From Octadecabacter temperatus (lineage in GTDB: Bacteria; Pseudomonadota; Alphaproteobacteria; Rhodobacterales; Rhodobacteraceae), in NCBI RefSeq assembly GCF_001187845.1, contig NZ_CP012160.1, positions 62,001 through 126,000 on the forward strand: DNA of 64,000 bases, read 5' to 3'. Both the position numbers and the translations under genes were made by a program. A model generated the notes under the pieces. The model was not told the origin of the DNA. It did not search any database and saw nothing but the letters and a program-made list of their open reading frames with translations. Each line of letters starts with the position of its first letter. Position 1 is the stretch's first letter. Shown in pieces: positions 36,202 through 45,220 of the stretch.

Positions 36202-36249
36202 AAACTGATTCGTTTAGTTTACAATAGAAAAATGAACTAATCGGTTCAC
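36202..36249. promoter_or_regulatory. Two further TetR-type operator copies
   Basis: AAACTGATTCGTTTAGTTT (36202-36220) and AACTAATCGGTTCAC (36235-36249) both align with the operator at 35950. They lie upstream of the leftward small secreted-protein gene, within 40-75 bp of its start, and upstream of the rightward mbfA promoter. Confidence 0.65.
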
Positions 36250-36283
36250 TTTGGGCTCTTGCAATGAACGCTCATCGCTATAC

Positions 36284-36300
36284 ATTAGAACCGTTCTAAT
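36284..36300 (+). promoter_or_regulatory. Iron control element (Irr box) upstream of mbfA
   Basis: ATTAGAA-CCG-TTCTAAT is a perfect palindrome equal to the core of the ICE motif (TTAGAA-N3-TTCTAA) bound by the Irr repressor in alphaproteobacteria. It overlaps a plausible -10 (TACATT, 36281) 16 bp after TTGCAA (36259), and lies 13 bp before the mbfA ATG. Confidence 0.8.
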
Positions 36301-36313
36301 TAAGAGGCTCGCA

Positions 36314-37291
36314 ATGATCCCTGGAATATCGCACCGAAAACGCTTTTCAGACCTGTCCGAACAAGAGGTCGTCGCACTTGCGATCTCCTCAGAGGAAGAC
36401 GATGCAAGGATCTATCGCAGCTACGCTGAGTTGTTGCGAAGCGAGTTTCCTGCGTCCGCTTCCGTTTTTGAAGGAATGGCCGCCGAAGAAGACGGTCATC
36501 GCCGCGCCCTTGTTGACGTTCACACGCGCCGGTTCGGGGAAACAATTCCCTTAATTCGCCGTGAACATGTCGCGGGTTTCTACGCGCGCCGCCCTGTTTG
36601 GCTTGTCGAAAACCTTGGCCTTGACCGTATCCGTGACGAAGCTCGCCAAATGGAAAGTGATGCGCAGCGTTTCTACGAAACAGCGGCGAAAACATCTACC
36701 GACGCGGCGACGCGGGTTTTGTTGGGCGACCTTGCTGCAGCTGAGGCTGGGCATGAAAAACGTGCTGGCGACTTGGTTACTGAGAACGTGAACACCGATG
36801 TGGACGCACTAGAAAAAGATGCTGCCCACCGTCAATTCGTTCTGACATGGGTCCAGCCTGGCCTTGCAGGTCTTATGGACGGGTCCGTGTCGACGCTCGC
36901 CCCAATCTTCGCGACGGCCTTTGCGACCCAAGACACTTGGACGACATTTCTTGTCGGATCCGCCGCGAGCATAGGTGCGGGCATTTCAATGGGCTTTACC
37001 GAAGCCGCGAGTGACGATGGCCAAATTTCCGGCCGCGGATCACCGATCAAACGCGGCATCTCTTCGGGAGTCATGACAACGCTTGGTGGCATGGGCCACG
37101 CGCTGCCTTACCTCATCACTGATTTTTGGACGGCAACACTCATTGCATTCGCTGTGGTTTTCATTGAGCTTTGGGCCATTGCTTGGATCCAAAACCGCTA
37201 CATGCAAACGCCATTCTTTCGAGCTGCGTTTCAGGTGGTTCTGGGTGGCGCGCTCGTGCTGGCGGCAGGTATGATCATCGGTAGCGGCTAG
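36314..37291 (+). CDS. mbfA: Membrane-bound ferritin / iron exporter MbfA
   Basis: A 325-residue protein with an N-terminal erythrin or ferritin-like domain (residues about 15-140) carrying the di-iron motif residues (SEEDDARIYRSYAELL, AAEEDGHRRAL, ESDAQRFYETAA, AAEAGHEKRA) and a C-terminal VIT1-type membrane domain (LMDGSVSTLAPIFATAF, then SMGFTEAASDDGQ) with about five helices. The ATG at 36314 is chosen because it begins the family's usual N-terminus; an in-frame start 63 bp earlier would run through the ICE site. MbfA exports iron and protects against peroxide in rhizobia. Control by Irr is expected from the ICE box overlapping its promoter. Confidence 0.95.
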   Translation: MIPGISHRKRFSDLSEQEVVALAISSEEDDARIYRSYAELLRSEFPASASVFEGMAAEEDGHRRALVDVHTRRFGETIPLIRREHVAGFYARRPVWLVENLGLDRIRDEARQMESDAQRFYETAAKTSTDAATRVLLGDLAAAEAGHEKRAGDLVTENVNTDVDALEKDAAHRQFVLTWVQPGLAGLMDGSVSTLAPIFATAFATQDTWTTFLVGSAASIGAGISMGFTEAASDDGQISGRGSPIKRGISSGVMTTLGGMGHALPYLITDFWTATLIAFAVVFIELWAIAWIQNRYMQTPFFRAAFQVVLGGALVLAAGMIIGSG

Positions 37292-37330
37292 AGGCTTTTG
37301 CATGTCAGGTTGCGGTGCTAAGCCTGTCGC

Positions 37331-38254
37331 ATGATAGATATCTTCCTCCAAACGCTACCGTTTTTTGCACTTATTGCCTTGGGCTATGGCGCTGGGCGCA
37401 CGGGCTTTTTCACACCAGAGGCAACGGCATATCTGACGAAGTTTGTATTCTACTTCGCGCTTTCAGCAATGCTGTTCCGTTTCTCGGCAAATCTATCCCT
37501 GCACGAAATTCTCGATTGGCCATATGTGTATGCCTATCTTAGTGGCGGCATGTTTGTTTATCTTTTGGCGACTGGCGTGGCGCTAATGCGCGGACGTGGC
37601 ATCGAGGAGGCTGCGGTAGAAGCACAGTGCGCAGTCGTCGGGAACGTCGGATACCTTGGCGTGCCAATGCTGGTGATCCTACTTGGCGAACAAGCAATTG
37701 GACCGGTCATGTTGGCGCTGGCTGTTGACCTGATTGTGTTCGGATCACTGATCGTCATTCTAATTACCGGATCCCGTGATGGCCGCATGTCTATTGGTGT
37801 GTTGAAAACTGTCGGCGTTGGCCTTTTGAAGAACCCGATGATCGTCTCAATCACTCTTGGCCTGCTCGTGTCATCGTTAGGCTTACCAATTCCCAAGCCC
37901 GCCAACGAATTCCTTTCGATGCTCGGCGCGGCTGCCACACCGGGCGCGCTGTTCGCGATCGGCGCATCGCTTGCGACGAAATCGGCGGAGAAACTTGCAG
38001 TGGCGGGATGGTTATCGTTCGCAAAACTTATCTTGCACCCAAGCGCCGTCGCCTTCACCGCACTCGTGCTGTTTCAGGTTGATCCTTATGCTGCGGGCGT
38101 AATGATCACCGCTGCGGCCTTGCCCGTTGCAGGAAATGTCTACATTCTCGCCCAACACTACGGTGTTGCCCCCACGCGGGTTTCAGCGTCGATTCTCATT
38201 TCGACCGCTTTGAGCGTAATTACAATTTCTGCGGTAATCGCAGCCGTCACTTAG
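37331..38254 (+). CDS. AEC-family transporter
   Basis: A 307-residue auxin-efflux-carrier-type membrane protein with about ten hydrophobic helices in two halves, separated by a central hydrophilic segment around TGSRDGRMSIGVLKTV. Family substrates include small carboxylates; not predictable here. The stop TAG is followed directly by the nitroreductase ATG (38255), suggesting translational coupling. It begins 40 bp after mbfA. Confidence 0.92.
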   Translation: MIDIFLQTLPFFALIALGYGAGRTGFFTPEATAYLTKFVFYFALSAMLFRFSANLSLHEILDWPYVYAYLSGGMFVYLLATGVALMRGRGIEEAAVEAQCAVVGNVGYLGVPMLVILLGEQAIGPVMLALAVDLIVFGSLIVILITGSRDGRMSIGVLKTVGVGLLKNPMIVSITLGLLVSSLGLPIPKPANEFLSMLGAAATPGALFAIGASLATKSAEKLAVAGWLSFAKLILHPSAVAFTALVLFQVDPYAAGVMITAAALPVAGNVYILAQHYGVAPTRVSASILISTALSVITISAVIAAVT

Positions 38255-38962
38255 ATGAAAGCCAATATGACAGATACGCCCCCCACCTATTCCGCACTGC
38301 CCCTACCAGATCGTGCCGGCTATGATGACGCACAAATGCTTGCCGAAGCAGAACGTTTCTACGCACACGTCAAAACCCGCCACTCCATTCGGGAATACAC
38401 GGACAGACCAGTACCGAAAGCCGTGATCGAAGCCTGCGTTCTTGCTGCCGGAACAGCGCCGAGCGGTGCAAACCAACAGCCATGGCATTTCGTGGCGATC
38501 AATGATCCTGAAATGAAATCTGCAGTTCGTAAGGCCGCTGAGGATGAAGAAGAAAAGTTCTATAGCGGTGGCGGCGGTGACGCGTGGCTCAAGGCACTTG
38601 AACCTATCGGCACGGATGCATCCAAACCGCACCTCGACATTGCGCCATGGCTAATCGTCATTTTCGCTCAGCGTTGGGGCGAGCGGAATGGTGAAAGGGT
38701 CAAACATTACTACGTTCCGGAAAGCGTCGGCATCGCTACTGGTATGCTTATCACTGCGCTTCATACCGCGGGGCTGTCATGCCTGACGCACACGCCGAAC
38801 CCGATGAAGTTCTTGAATGAGCTCTGCGACCGGCCAGAGAATGAAAAACCGATCATGATCCTCGCGGTGGGGCATCCAGCCGAAGACGCAACGGTTCCCG
38901 CAATTGCGAAGAAGAAAAAGGACTTAACGGACATCCTGACCACGTATGAAGGAAAAAGCTGA
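38255..38962 (+). CDS. Nitroreductase-family protein
   Basis: A 235-residue FMN-dependent oxidoreductase. The family motifs RHSIREYTDRPV and GTAPSGANQQPWHFV are near residues 45-75, and GIATGMLITALHTAGLSCL is the later FMN-binding segment. The ATG at 38255 abuts the stop of the AEC gene; an alternative ATG at 38267 (MTDTPPTYS) is equally plausible. The stop overlaps the fghA start (TGATG), so this enzyme is co-translated with the formaldehyde pathway hydrolase. Confidence 0.92.
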   Translation: MKANMTDTPPTYSALPLPDRAGYDDAQMLAEAERFYAHVKTRHSIREYTDRPVPKAVIEACVLAAGTAPSGANQQPWHFVAINDPEMKSAVRKAAEDEEEKFYSGGGGDAWLKALEPIGTDASKPHLDIAPWLIVIFAQRWGERNGERVKHYYVPESVGIATGMLITALHTAGLSCLTHTPNPMKFLNELCDRPENEKPIMILAVGHPAEDATVPAIAKKKKDLTDILTTYEGKS

Positions 38963-39789
38963 TGGAAACTGTTTCAGAGAATGCATGTTTTGGCGGCGTT
39001 CAGGGGGTCTATAAGCATCGCTCTAGCGCAACCGGAACCGACATGACCTTCGCGGTCTTTATGCCTGAGGAAGCCAAAGACGGCCCCGTGCCGGTTCTAT
39101 GGTTCCTTTCCGGCCTCACATGCACGCATGAGAACGCGATGACCAAAGCGGGCGCCCAGACATGGGCAGCTGAGCAAGGCATCGCAATTATTTTCCCCGA
39201 CACCTCACCACGCGGCGAAGACGTGGCCGACGATGAGGCCTATGACTTGGGCCAAGGCGCGGGCTTTTACATCGATGCGACGCAAGAGCCTTGGTCTAAG
39301 AACTTCAAAATGTGGACCTACACCGCCGAAGAACTTCCAGCACTGATCGCCGAAAAGTTTGAGATCGACATGTCCCGCCAATCCATCACAGGCCATTCAA
39401 TGGGGGGGCACGGCGCGCTGACAATGGCGATGGCATTGCCGGGCCGTTTCAAGTCAGTCTCAGCGTTCGCACCGATCTGCAACCCAACGCAAAGCGACTG
39501 GGGCCGCAAACAGTTCGCGGCCTATTGGGGCGACGAAACAAAATGGGGCCCGCACGACGCAACGCTTCTCATGAAAAGCGAAGGTTTTGATGGCCCGATG
39601 CTTATCGACACAGGAACGAACGACCAGTTCTGGGATCTCTTGGGTGCTGAAGCATTTGCAGCAGCATTTGCTGCGAAACGCCAAGAAGGGATAGTGCGGT
39701 TCCAAAAGGGATATGATCACAGCTACTTTTTTATCTCTTCATTTATGGAAGACCACATGAACTTCCACGCCGAGGCCCTTTGGGCGTGA
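38962..39789 (+). CDS. fghA: S-formylglutathione hydrolase
   Basis: A 275-residue alpha/beta hydrolase (esterase D) that hydrolyses S-formylglutathione to formate and glutathione, completing formaldehyde oxidation begun by FrmA (34151). The catalytic triad is Ser146 (GHSMGGHG), Asp221 (TGTNDQF) and His253 (YDHSYFF). Start and previous stop share one base. Separation from frmA by 3.7 kb containing unrelated stress genes is unusual. Confidence 0.97.
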   Translation: METVSENACFGGVQGVYKHRSSATGTDMTFAVFMPEEAKDGPVPVLWFLSGLTCTHENAMTKAGAQTWAAEQGIAIIFPDTSPRGEDVADDEAYDLGQGAGFYIDATQEPWSKNFKMWTYTAEELPALIAEKFEIDMSRQSITGHSMGGHGALTMAMALPGRFKSVSAFAPICNPTQSDWGRKQFAAYWGDETKWGPHDATLLMKSEGFDGPMLIDTGTNDQFWDLLGAEAFAAAFAAKRQEGIVRFQKGYDHSYFFISSFMEDHMNFHAEALWA

Positions 39790-40235
39790 GCATATACGTC
39801 GATGCAGATGCCTGTCCCGTAAAGGCCGAGGTCGAGAAGGTCGGCACGCGCCACGGCGTCCGTATGTTTGTTGTGTCTAACGGGGGGCTGCGCCCGTCCC
39901 AAAACCCGCTTGTTGAAACGGTTATTGTTCCTGACGGCCCCGACATCGCTGACATGTGGATCGCAGACCGCGCAGTCGTCGGTGATGTCGTAATCACAGG
40001 CGACATTCCTTTGGCTGCGAGATGTGTTGAGGCAGGCGCGCGTGTTCTCAAGCACAACGGTGAGGCCCTAACGCAGGCCAATATCGGAAACATCCTCGCG
40101 ACCCGCGATCTGATGGCGGACATTCGCGCTGCTGATCCGTTTCGCCAAGGTGGTGGAAAAGCGTTTTCCAAAGCAGACCGATCCCGTTTCCTTGATGCGT
40201 TGGAACGCGAATTACGGACGGTTAAAACACTTTGA
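39786..40235 (+). CDS. YaiI/YqxD family protein (DUF188)
   Basis: A 149-residue protein read from GTG 39786, which overlaps the fghA stop as GTGA. The N-terminal [17 protein letters not shown] and the motifs [25 protein letters not shown] and [21 protein letters not shown] are signatures of this PIN-like, possibly nuclease, family. Its function is not established. It forms a compact unit with fghA. Confidence 0.94.
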   Translation: MSIYVDADACPVKAEVEKVGTRHGVRMFVVSNGGLRPSQNPLVETVIVPDGPDIADMWIADRAVVGDVVITGDIPLAARCVEAGARVLKHNGEALTQANIGNILATRDLMADIRAADPFRQGGGKAFSKADRSRFLDALERELRTVKTL

Positions 40236-40283
40236 CGTAACCGTGGTACTGTGTCGTCATCGAAATAATAAAGGAGCCAGCAT

Positions 40284-40904
40284 ATGACCGTCCAAGCGAT
40301 CCTATTTGATATTGGAAACGTTTTGATTGAATGGCAGCCCGAACGGTTTTTTGACCGCGTTATCGGTGCTGAACGTAGCGCTGAATTCTTTGACGCCATT
40401 CAGCTTCACGAAATGAATGATCGGGTGGATAAAGGCGAGGTGTTTCACGACGTGATCGCAGAAACGATCGCGCTTCACCCTGATTGGTCGGACGAGTTGA
40501 CCCTTTGGCGTGACCGTTGGATCGAAATGGCGTCACCGGCAATCGATCATTCTGTTCGGCTTTTGCGGGCATTGCGCCGCGCTGGGCATCCGGTCTTCGC
40601 TTTGTCGAATTTTGGCAATGAAACCTTCGCGATTGCAGAGCCTGAGTACCCGTTTCTCGAAGAGTTCGACAAACGCTACATTTCCGGCGAGCTGAAAGTC
40701 ATCAAACCCGACGTCGCGATTTACGAGCATGTCGAAAACGATTGCGGGATTTCGCCAAGCGGTTTGCTTTTTGCGGATGATCGCCACGACAATATCGCCG
40801 CTGCAAAAGCGCGCGGTTGGCAAACGCACTTATTCAACGGACCCGCCGGATGGGCAGAACGTTTGGTTAAAGAGGGCCTGCTAACGCCAGAGGCAGCAAA
40901 ATGA
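40284..40904 (+). CDS. HAD-family hydrolase (HAD-IA)
   Basis: A 206-residue phosphatase-like haloacid dehalogenase family protein. Motif I is ILFDIGNVLIEW, motif II FALSNFGNE, motif III Lys in KVIKPDVAIY, and motif IV FADDRHDNIAAA. The nucleophile Asp is in FDIGN. The pattern suggests a small-molecule phosphatase of the YihX/GPH type; substrate unknown. AAAGGAG precedes ATG 40284. Stop and the next ATG overlap (ATGA). Confidence 0.94.
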   Translation: MTVQAILFDIGNVLIEWQPERFFDRVIGAERSAEFFDAIQLHEMNDRVDKGEVFHDVIAETIALHPDWSDELTLWRDRWIEMASPAIDHSVRLLRALRRAGHPVFALSNFGNETFAIAEPEYPFLEEFDKRYISGELKVIKPDVAIYEHVENDCGISPSGLLFADDRHDNIAAAKARGWQTHLFNGPAGWAERLVKEGLLTPEAAK

Positions 40905-41815
40905 CCGAGATTATTTCTTTCGAGGATGGTCAGAACGGTCTCGACTGGATCGCATTGACGGATGCTTTGGCGCGGGGCCATGAGCGACCCAAAGCCAACG
41001 TCGAAGACGTGTTTATGTATCGCGGCAAAGAGACATTGTTGAACCGGTCCGCATGGATTGATGGCATGGGCTTGGCCGTGAAATGCGCCACAATTTTTCC
41101 TGAAAACAAAGCACAGGGAAAGCCGATGGTTAACGGCGCTGTTAACCTGTTTTCTGACGATAGTGGCGAGTTAGAGGCGATCGTTGATTTCCATCTTGTA
41201 ACCAAATGGAAAACGGCAGGTGATAGTCTTTTGGCGGCGCGGCGTTTGGCGCGACCGGACAGTGAAAACATTCTGATTGTCGGTGCGGGCACGGTCGGTC
41301 GTTCGCTTTGGGAAGCCTATTCAACGATCTTCCCAAATGCACAGTTTAGTGTCTGGAACCGCTCAACCGAAGGCGCAGAGCAGTTCGCAATAGACTGCAA
41401 TGGAGTTGCCGTTGCTACGGACCTTGAGGCCGCCGTGAAAGCCGCCGATATTGTAACGTCGGCGACCATGACGACGGATCCAATCCTAAAAGGTTCGTGG
41501 TTTCGTGCGGGGCAACACATCGACCTGATTGGTGCCTACCGACCTGACATGCGCGAAGTCGACGATGAAGCGCTGCTGCGCTCGCGTGTATTTGTGGATA
41601 GCTACGCGACAACAATGGGCCACATCGGAGAGCTTAAGATACCGCTTGAGGCAGGTGTTATAACCGATGATCGTATCGTCGCAGACTATTACGAGCTGGA
41701 TAAATTTCAGCGCCAGTCGGCGGATGAAATCACATTGTTTAAAAACGGCGGCGGCGCGCATCTGGATCTGATGACGAGCCGCCATATTTTGGATGTCTGG
41801 AAAGGGCAAAAGTAA
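40901..41815 (+). CDS. Ornithine cyclodeaminase-family protein
   Basis: A 304-residue mu-crystallin/OCD-type NAD-binding enzyme. The dinucleotide motif ILIVGAGTVGRSLWEAY lies near residues 122-140, preceded by an oligomerisation domain. SATMTTDPILKGSWFRAGQHID matches the family segment ending at the active-site Asp. Ornithine, alanine or imine substrates are all possible. The gene overlaps its HAD neighbour by 4 bp and the alpha/beta hydrolase gene by 1 bp (TAATG), so the three are one operon. Confidence 0.92.
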   Translation: MTEIISFEDGQNGLDWIALTDALARGHERPKANVEDVFMYRGKETLLNRSAWIDGMGLAVKCATIFPENKAQGKPMVNGAVNLFSDDSGELEAIVDFHLVTKWKTAGDSLLAARRLARPDSENILIVGAGTVGRSLWEAYSTIFPNAQFSVWNRSTEGAEQFAIDCNGVAVATDLEAAVKAADIVTSATMTTDPILKGSWFRAGQHIDLIGAYRPDMREVDDEALLRSRVFVDSYATTMGHIGELKIPLEAGVITDDRIVADYYELDKFQRQSADEITLFKNGGGAHLDLMTSRHILDVWKGQK

Positions 41816-42747
41816 TGTTGGGTTGGATACTACCGCTATTGGTACTTGGCGGATTGGCGATATTGCCCCTTTTGGCAGAAAACCGTCGACATGGCGCCGA
41901 GGCATTTAGGGACAAAGCCCCTGGTAGATTTGCAAAGCTGAGCCAAGGCGTGACGCACTACCAATGGCTCGGCGAGGCCCGTGGGCCGGTGATTGTCTGT
42001 ATCCACGGGCTGACGACCCCAAGTCCCGTTTGGTATGGTATCGCCGAGGGCCTAATACAGCTCGGCTATCGCGTTCTCGTTTATGATCTCTATGGACGTG
42101 GGTTTTCTGATGCGCCGCGCGGTGCGCAAAACGGGGACTTCTTCGCCAAGCAACTTGAAGACCTGCTAGAGCATCAAGGCATTTCAACGGACGTCACGCT
42201 CATGGGGTATTCAATGGGCGGCTCTATTGCTACGCATTTTACCAAGAAACACCCCGAAAGGGTGACGCGCCTCGTTCTGTTGGCGTCTGGCGGAATTTGG
42301 TTGCGGGAAGACAAGCTGACCGAACTTTGCCGCACAATCCCCTTCCTTGGTGATTGGCTGCACGCGACTGTCGCGACCCGCCGAGATCGAAAAGCGCTGC
42401 GGGCCCAGCTAGGGCAGACGTTCGACATCAAGGGTATCGTGGAACTCCAAATTGCCGAATATCAAAGCCGTGGTTTCCTGCGCTCTGTCTTGTCGAGTAG
42501 GCGACACATGCTCGACGATTTGCAAGAAGAAGCACATAAAACGATTGGGCGTGAAGGTGTCCCCGTCGTTGGGATTTGGGCCGAGAAAGACGAAGTAATT
42601 CCGTTGAAATCCCTCGGGACGTTGACGCAGTGGAATAGAAATTCACGTCAAGAAGTCATACCGGATTCAGACCATCGTGTTGGGTTTACCCATTCCGAGG
42701 AAATCGTGGACGTTCTACGATACGCGTTGCGAGATGCCGCTGGCTAA
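41815..42747 (+). CDS. Alpha/beta hydrolase
   Basis: A 310-residue hydrolase with an N-terminal hydrophobic segment (MLGWILPLLVLGGLAILPLL) that could anchor it to the membrane. The oxyanion region is ICIHGLTT-like (VCIHGLTTP), the nucleophile Ser is in MGYSMGGSIA, the acid Asp in AEKDEVIP and the His in DSDHRVGFTH. Substrate unknown. It closes the HAD-OCD-hydrolase operon and converges with the MFS gene 13 bp away. Confidence 0.9.
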   Translation: MLGWILPLLVLGGLAILPLLAENRRHGAEAFRDKAPGRFAKLSQGVTHYQWLGEARGPVIVCIHGLTTPSPVWYGIAEGLIQLGYRVLVYDLYGRGFSDAPRGAQNGDFFAKQLEDLLEHQGISTDVTLMGYSMGGSIATHFTKKHPERVTRLVLLASGGIWLREDKLTELCRTIPFLGDWLHATVATRRDRKALRAQLGQTFDIKGIVELQIAEYQSRGFLRSVLSSRRHMLDDLQEEAHKTIGREGVPVVGIWAEKDEVIPLKSLGTLTQWNRNSRQEVIPDSDHRVGFTHSEEIVDVLRYALRDAAG

Positions 42748-42760
42748 CCAGAACTGCGGC

Positions 42761-43999
42761 CTAGGTCGCTTGCGCAATTCGTCGATCTTCGCGGATGGGC
42801 AAATGAATGATCGCTGAAAACGCGCCAATGCCGACACCGACCCACCAAACAGTCGTGTAAGAGCCGTACGCATCATAAAGGCGACCACCGAGCCAAACAC
42901 CTAAGAAACTGCCAAGCTGGTGACTAAAGAACACGATACCGTACAGCGTTCCCATATAGCGCAGCCCATAAATATGCGCGACCAACCCGCTGGTCAGCGG
43001 CACTGTTGCAAGCCAAAGTGACCCCATCACAACGGAGAATATGATTACCGTCGTCGGTGTAATTGGTAACGCAATGAACAACGCTGCAGCGATTGTCCGG
43101 CCGGTGTATATGCCTGCGAGAAGATATTTCTTGGAATAGCGCTTACCAGCCCAACCCGCGAGAAGCGTGCCGACAATGTTGGCAAGCCCGATCAGCGAAA
43201 TCGCCACGGCTCCAAGCGCGGACGTCGTGGTGATACCAATGTTATGTAGTGCGCCACCTGGCAAAATCGGACCGCACATTTCGGTAATCATTGCCGGAAA
43301 ATGTGCCGTGATAAACGCGAGCTGGTAACCGCATGAAAAGAAGCCAAGGAAGATCAGCGTATAGGACGGATCGCGGAAGGCACGCGTAATGACTTGCCCG
43401 ATGGATTCCTCCAACTCAAGCTTGGAGGCGGTGGACGGTGCACGCATCATCGGCAAAACCATGAGCGATGCGATGACCAAACCGGCGAACACAAGGAACA
43501 CCGACTGCCATGGCATGAAGCTCAGCAAGAACTCTGCCATGGGCGCACCAAAGACCTGGCCTGCGGACCCGGCAGCGGTGGCGATGGCCAGTGACATCGA
43601 TCGGTTTTCATCAGACGCCGCGCGGCCAACAACGGCTAAAATGACACCGAAGCCAGTCCCGGCAATACCAAACCCAACAAGCCAACCGTATGACTGGAGG
43701 CCGAACGGCGTGATTGCGTTTGCAGATAGCACAAGACCAATCGCGTAGATAATGGCCCCGATGATGATAGCCTTACGGTCCGTCAACCGTTCGGCCAGCG
43801 CGCCAAAAATCGGTTGACCGATTCCCCAAGCAAGGTTTTGGATCGCAATGGCGAGCGAGAACTCAGCCCGCGCCCAACCGAATTCGTCAGCAATGGGAAT
43901 CTGGAACACACCGAAAGAAGCTCGCACAGCGAAGCTGACCATGATGATTACACAGCCTGCAACAAGGACGGGTGTGACGAGATTTGCTTGGCGTTCCAT
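42761..43999 (-). CDS. MFS transporter
   Basis: A 412-residue twelve-helix major facilitator protein; the first loop motif is ALAERLTDRKAIIIG (about 60-75) and the second half begins around TRAFRDPSYTLIFLG. The pattern resembles oxalate/formate antiporter-type or monocarboxylate carriers, which is a guess. The upstream intergenic region (44000-44146) contains two copies of TGTGATGGG and an inverted repeat likely to be a regulator site. Confidence 0.92.
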   Translation of the reverse strand: MERQANLVTPVLVAGCVIIMVSFAVRASFGVFQIPIADEFGWARAEFSLAIAIQNLAWGIGQPIFGALAERLTDRKAIIIGAIIYAIGLVLSANAITPFGLQSYGWLVGFGIAGTGFGVILAVVGRAASDENRSMSLAIATAAGSAGQVFGAPMAEFLLSFMPWQSVFLVFAGLVIASLMVLPMMRAPSTASKLELEESIGQVITRAFRDPSYTLIFLGFFSCGYQLAFITAHFPAMITEMCGPILPGGALHNIGITTTSALGAVAISLIGLANIVGTLLAGWAGKRYSKKYLLAGIYTGRTIAAALFIALPITPTTVIIFSVVMGSLWLATVPLTSGLVAHIYGLRYMGTLYGIVFFSHQLGSFLGVWLGGRLYDAYGSYTTVWWVGVGIGAFSAIIHLPIREDRRIAQAT

Positions 44000-44008
44000 T
44001 GGGCGACT

Positions 44009-44063
44009 GTGATGGGGAAAAGCACCTTAGGTCAACTCGCGAATTGTGATGGGTGGGATCACA
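44009..44063. promoter_or_regulatory. Repeated TGTGATGGG and inverted repeat between MFS and zapE genes
   Basis: TGTGATGGG occurs at 44009 and 44045. The second copy is half of an inverted repeat TGTGAT-N7-ATCACA (44045-44063). The spacing is wider than a CRP/FNR site, so another regulator is more likely. It lies 10-65 bp before the leftward MFS start. Confidence 0.45.
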
Positions 44064-44146
44064 GATAGCGGTTTGATTGCGACTATCGAGCCAAAGACAC
44101 CACGACGCGGATTGCGGGGGGCGCATTGGGTGACTAACAAGGCGGC

Positions 44147-45220
44147 ATGGGAACGGTCCAAGAAGAATATGAACGCCGCGTAGCCGCAGCTGAGTTGCAC
44201 GATGATCCGGTGCAACGTGCCGCACTCGTATCATTGGAACGCGTGCGGGTTGCGTTATTGGATGTACCTGTTGCACCCAAAAGCGGATGGTTCCGCAAAG
44301 CTGCGCCAGTTCAGGGACCGAAGGGCCTATATCTTTGGGGCGGTGTGGGGCGTGGCAAATCCATGCTTATGGATCTGCTCTACGAAACGGTTGAGCTTCC
44401 AAAGCAACGCAGTCACTTTCACGCATTTATGCAATGGGTCCACGCGGCGATTGCGCAAGCCCGAAAAGATGGTGTTGAGGACGCAATTGCACCTGTTGCT
44501 GCAGACTTGGCGGCGCGTGTACGGTTTCTGGCGTTTGACGAAATGCAGATTTCGGACATCACTGATGCTATGATCGTCGGGCGCTTGTTTGAAGCGCTGT
44601 TTGCCGCTGGCGTTGTCGTTGTTACGACGTCCAATCGCGTTCCGGATGATTTGTACAAAGACGGTTTAAATCGACAGCTTTTCCTCCCCTTCATTGCGCT
44701 TCTGAAAGATCGGATGGAAGTGCACGAGCTTGCAAGTGAGTTGGACTACCGGCAGTCATTCCTTGAGGGCGCGCAAAGTTATTTCACACCGAACAATGCT
44801 GAGGCACGCGAGAAAATTGAGGCAACGTGGCAGCAATTGTCTAGCGGTTCTGCTGAGAAACTGACGCTTAAGATCAAAGGGCGCGATGTTGTCCTACCCA
44901 AATTCGACAACGGTGTCGCGCGCGCCAAATTTCATGATCTATGCGGTGTGTACTTGGGTGCAGCGGACTATCTTGCGATAGCTGAAACTGTGCGGGTTCT
45001 CGTGCTCGAAGATATTCCGCGGTTGGGGCGCGCGAACTTCAACGAGGCAAAACGGTTCGTTACCCTGATCGACGCACTCTATGAGGTGAAGGTGCAACTG
45101 ATCGCCTCTGCCGCTGCCGAACCCGAGATGCTTTACCTCGAAGGGGAAGGGGTGTTTGAATTCGAACGTACCGCCAGTCGCCTACGAGAAATGCAGGGCG
45201 TCGACTGGGGCAAAGCCTAG
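44147..45220 (+). CDS. zapE: Cell division protein ZapE (AFG1-like ATPase)
   Basis: A 357-residue P-loop ATPase that associates with the Z-ring and modulates FtsZ. Walker A is GGVGRGKS (residues 65-72, Lys71) and Walker B is VRFLAFDEMQI (Asp131, Glu132). The arginine and sensor residues lie in TTSNRVPDDLYKDGLNRQLF. Length is normal for the alphaproteobacterial form. The gene stands alone, divergent from the MFS gene and tail-overlapping (4 bp) with the LysM gene. Confidence 0.95.
   Translation: MGTVQEEYERRVAAAELHDDPVQRAALVSLERVRVALLDVPVAPKSGWFRKAAPVQGPKGLYLWGGVGRGKSMLMDLLYETVELPKQRSHFHAFMQWVHAAIAQARKDGVEDAIAPVAADLAARVRFLAFDEMQISDITDAMIVGRLFEALFAAGVVVVTTSNRVPDDLYKDGLNRQLFLPFIALLKDRMEVHELASELDYRQSFLEGAQSYFTPNNAEAREKIEATWQQLSSGSAEKLTLKIKGRDVVLPKFDNGVARAKFHDLCGVYLGAADYLAIAETVRVLVLEDIPRLGRANFNEAKRFVTLIDALYEVKVQLIASAAAEPEMLYLEGEGVFEFERTASRLREMQGVDWGKA

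Noticed and set aside
44045..44063. TGTGAT-N7-ATCACA considered as a CRP/FNR site
   Set aside because: The half-sites are spaced wider than the 6-bp CRP spacer, so assignment would be unsafe.
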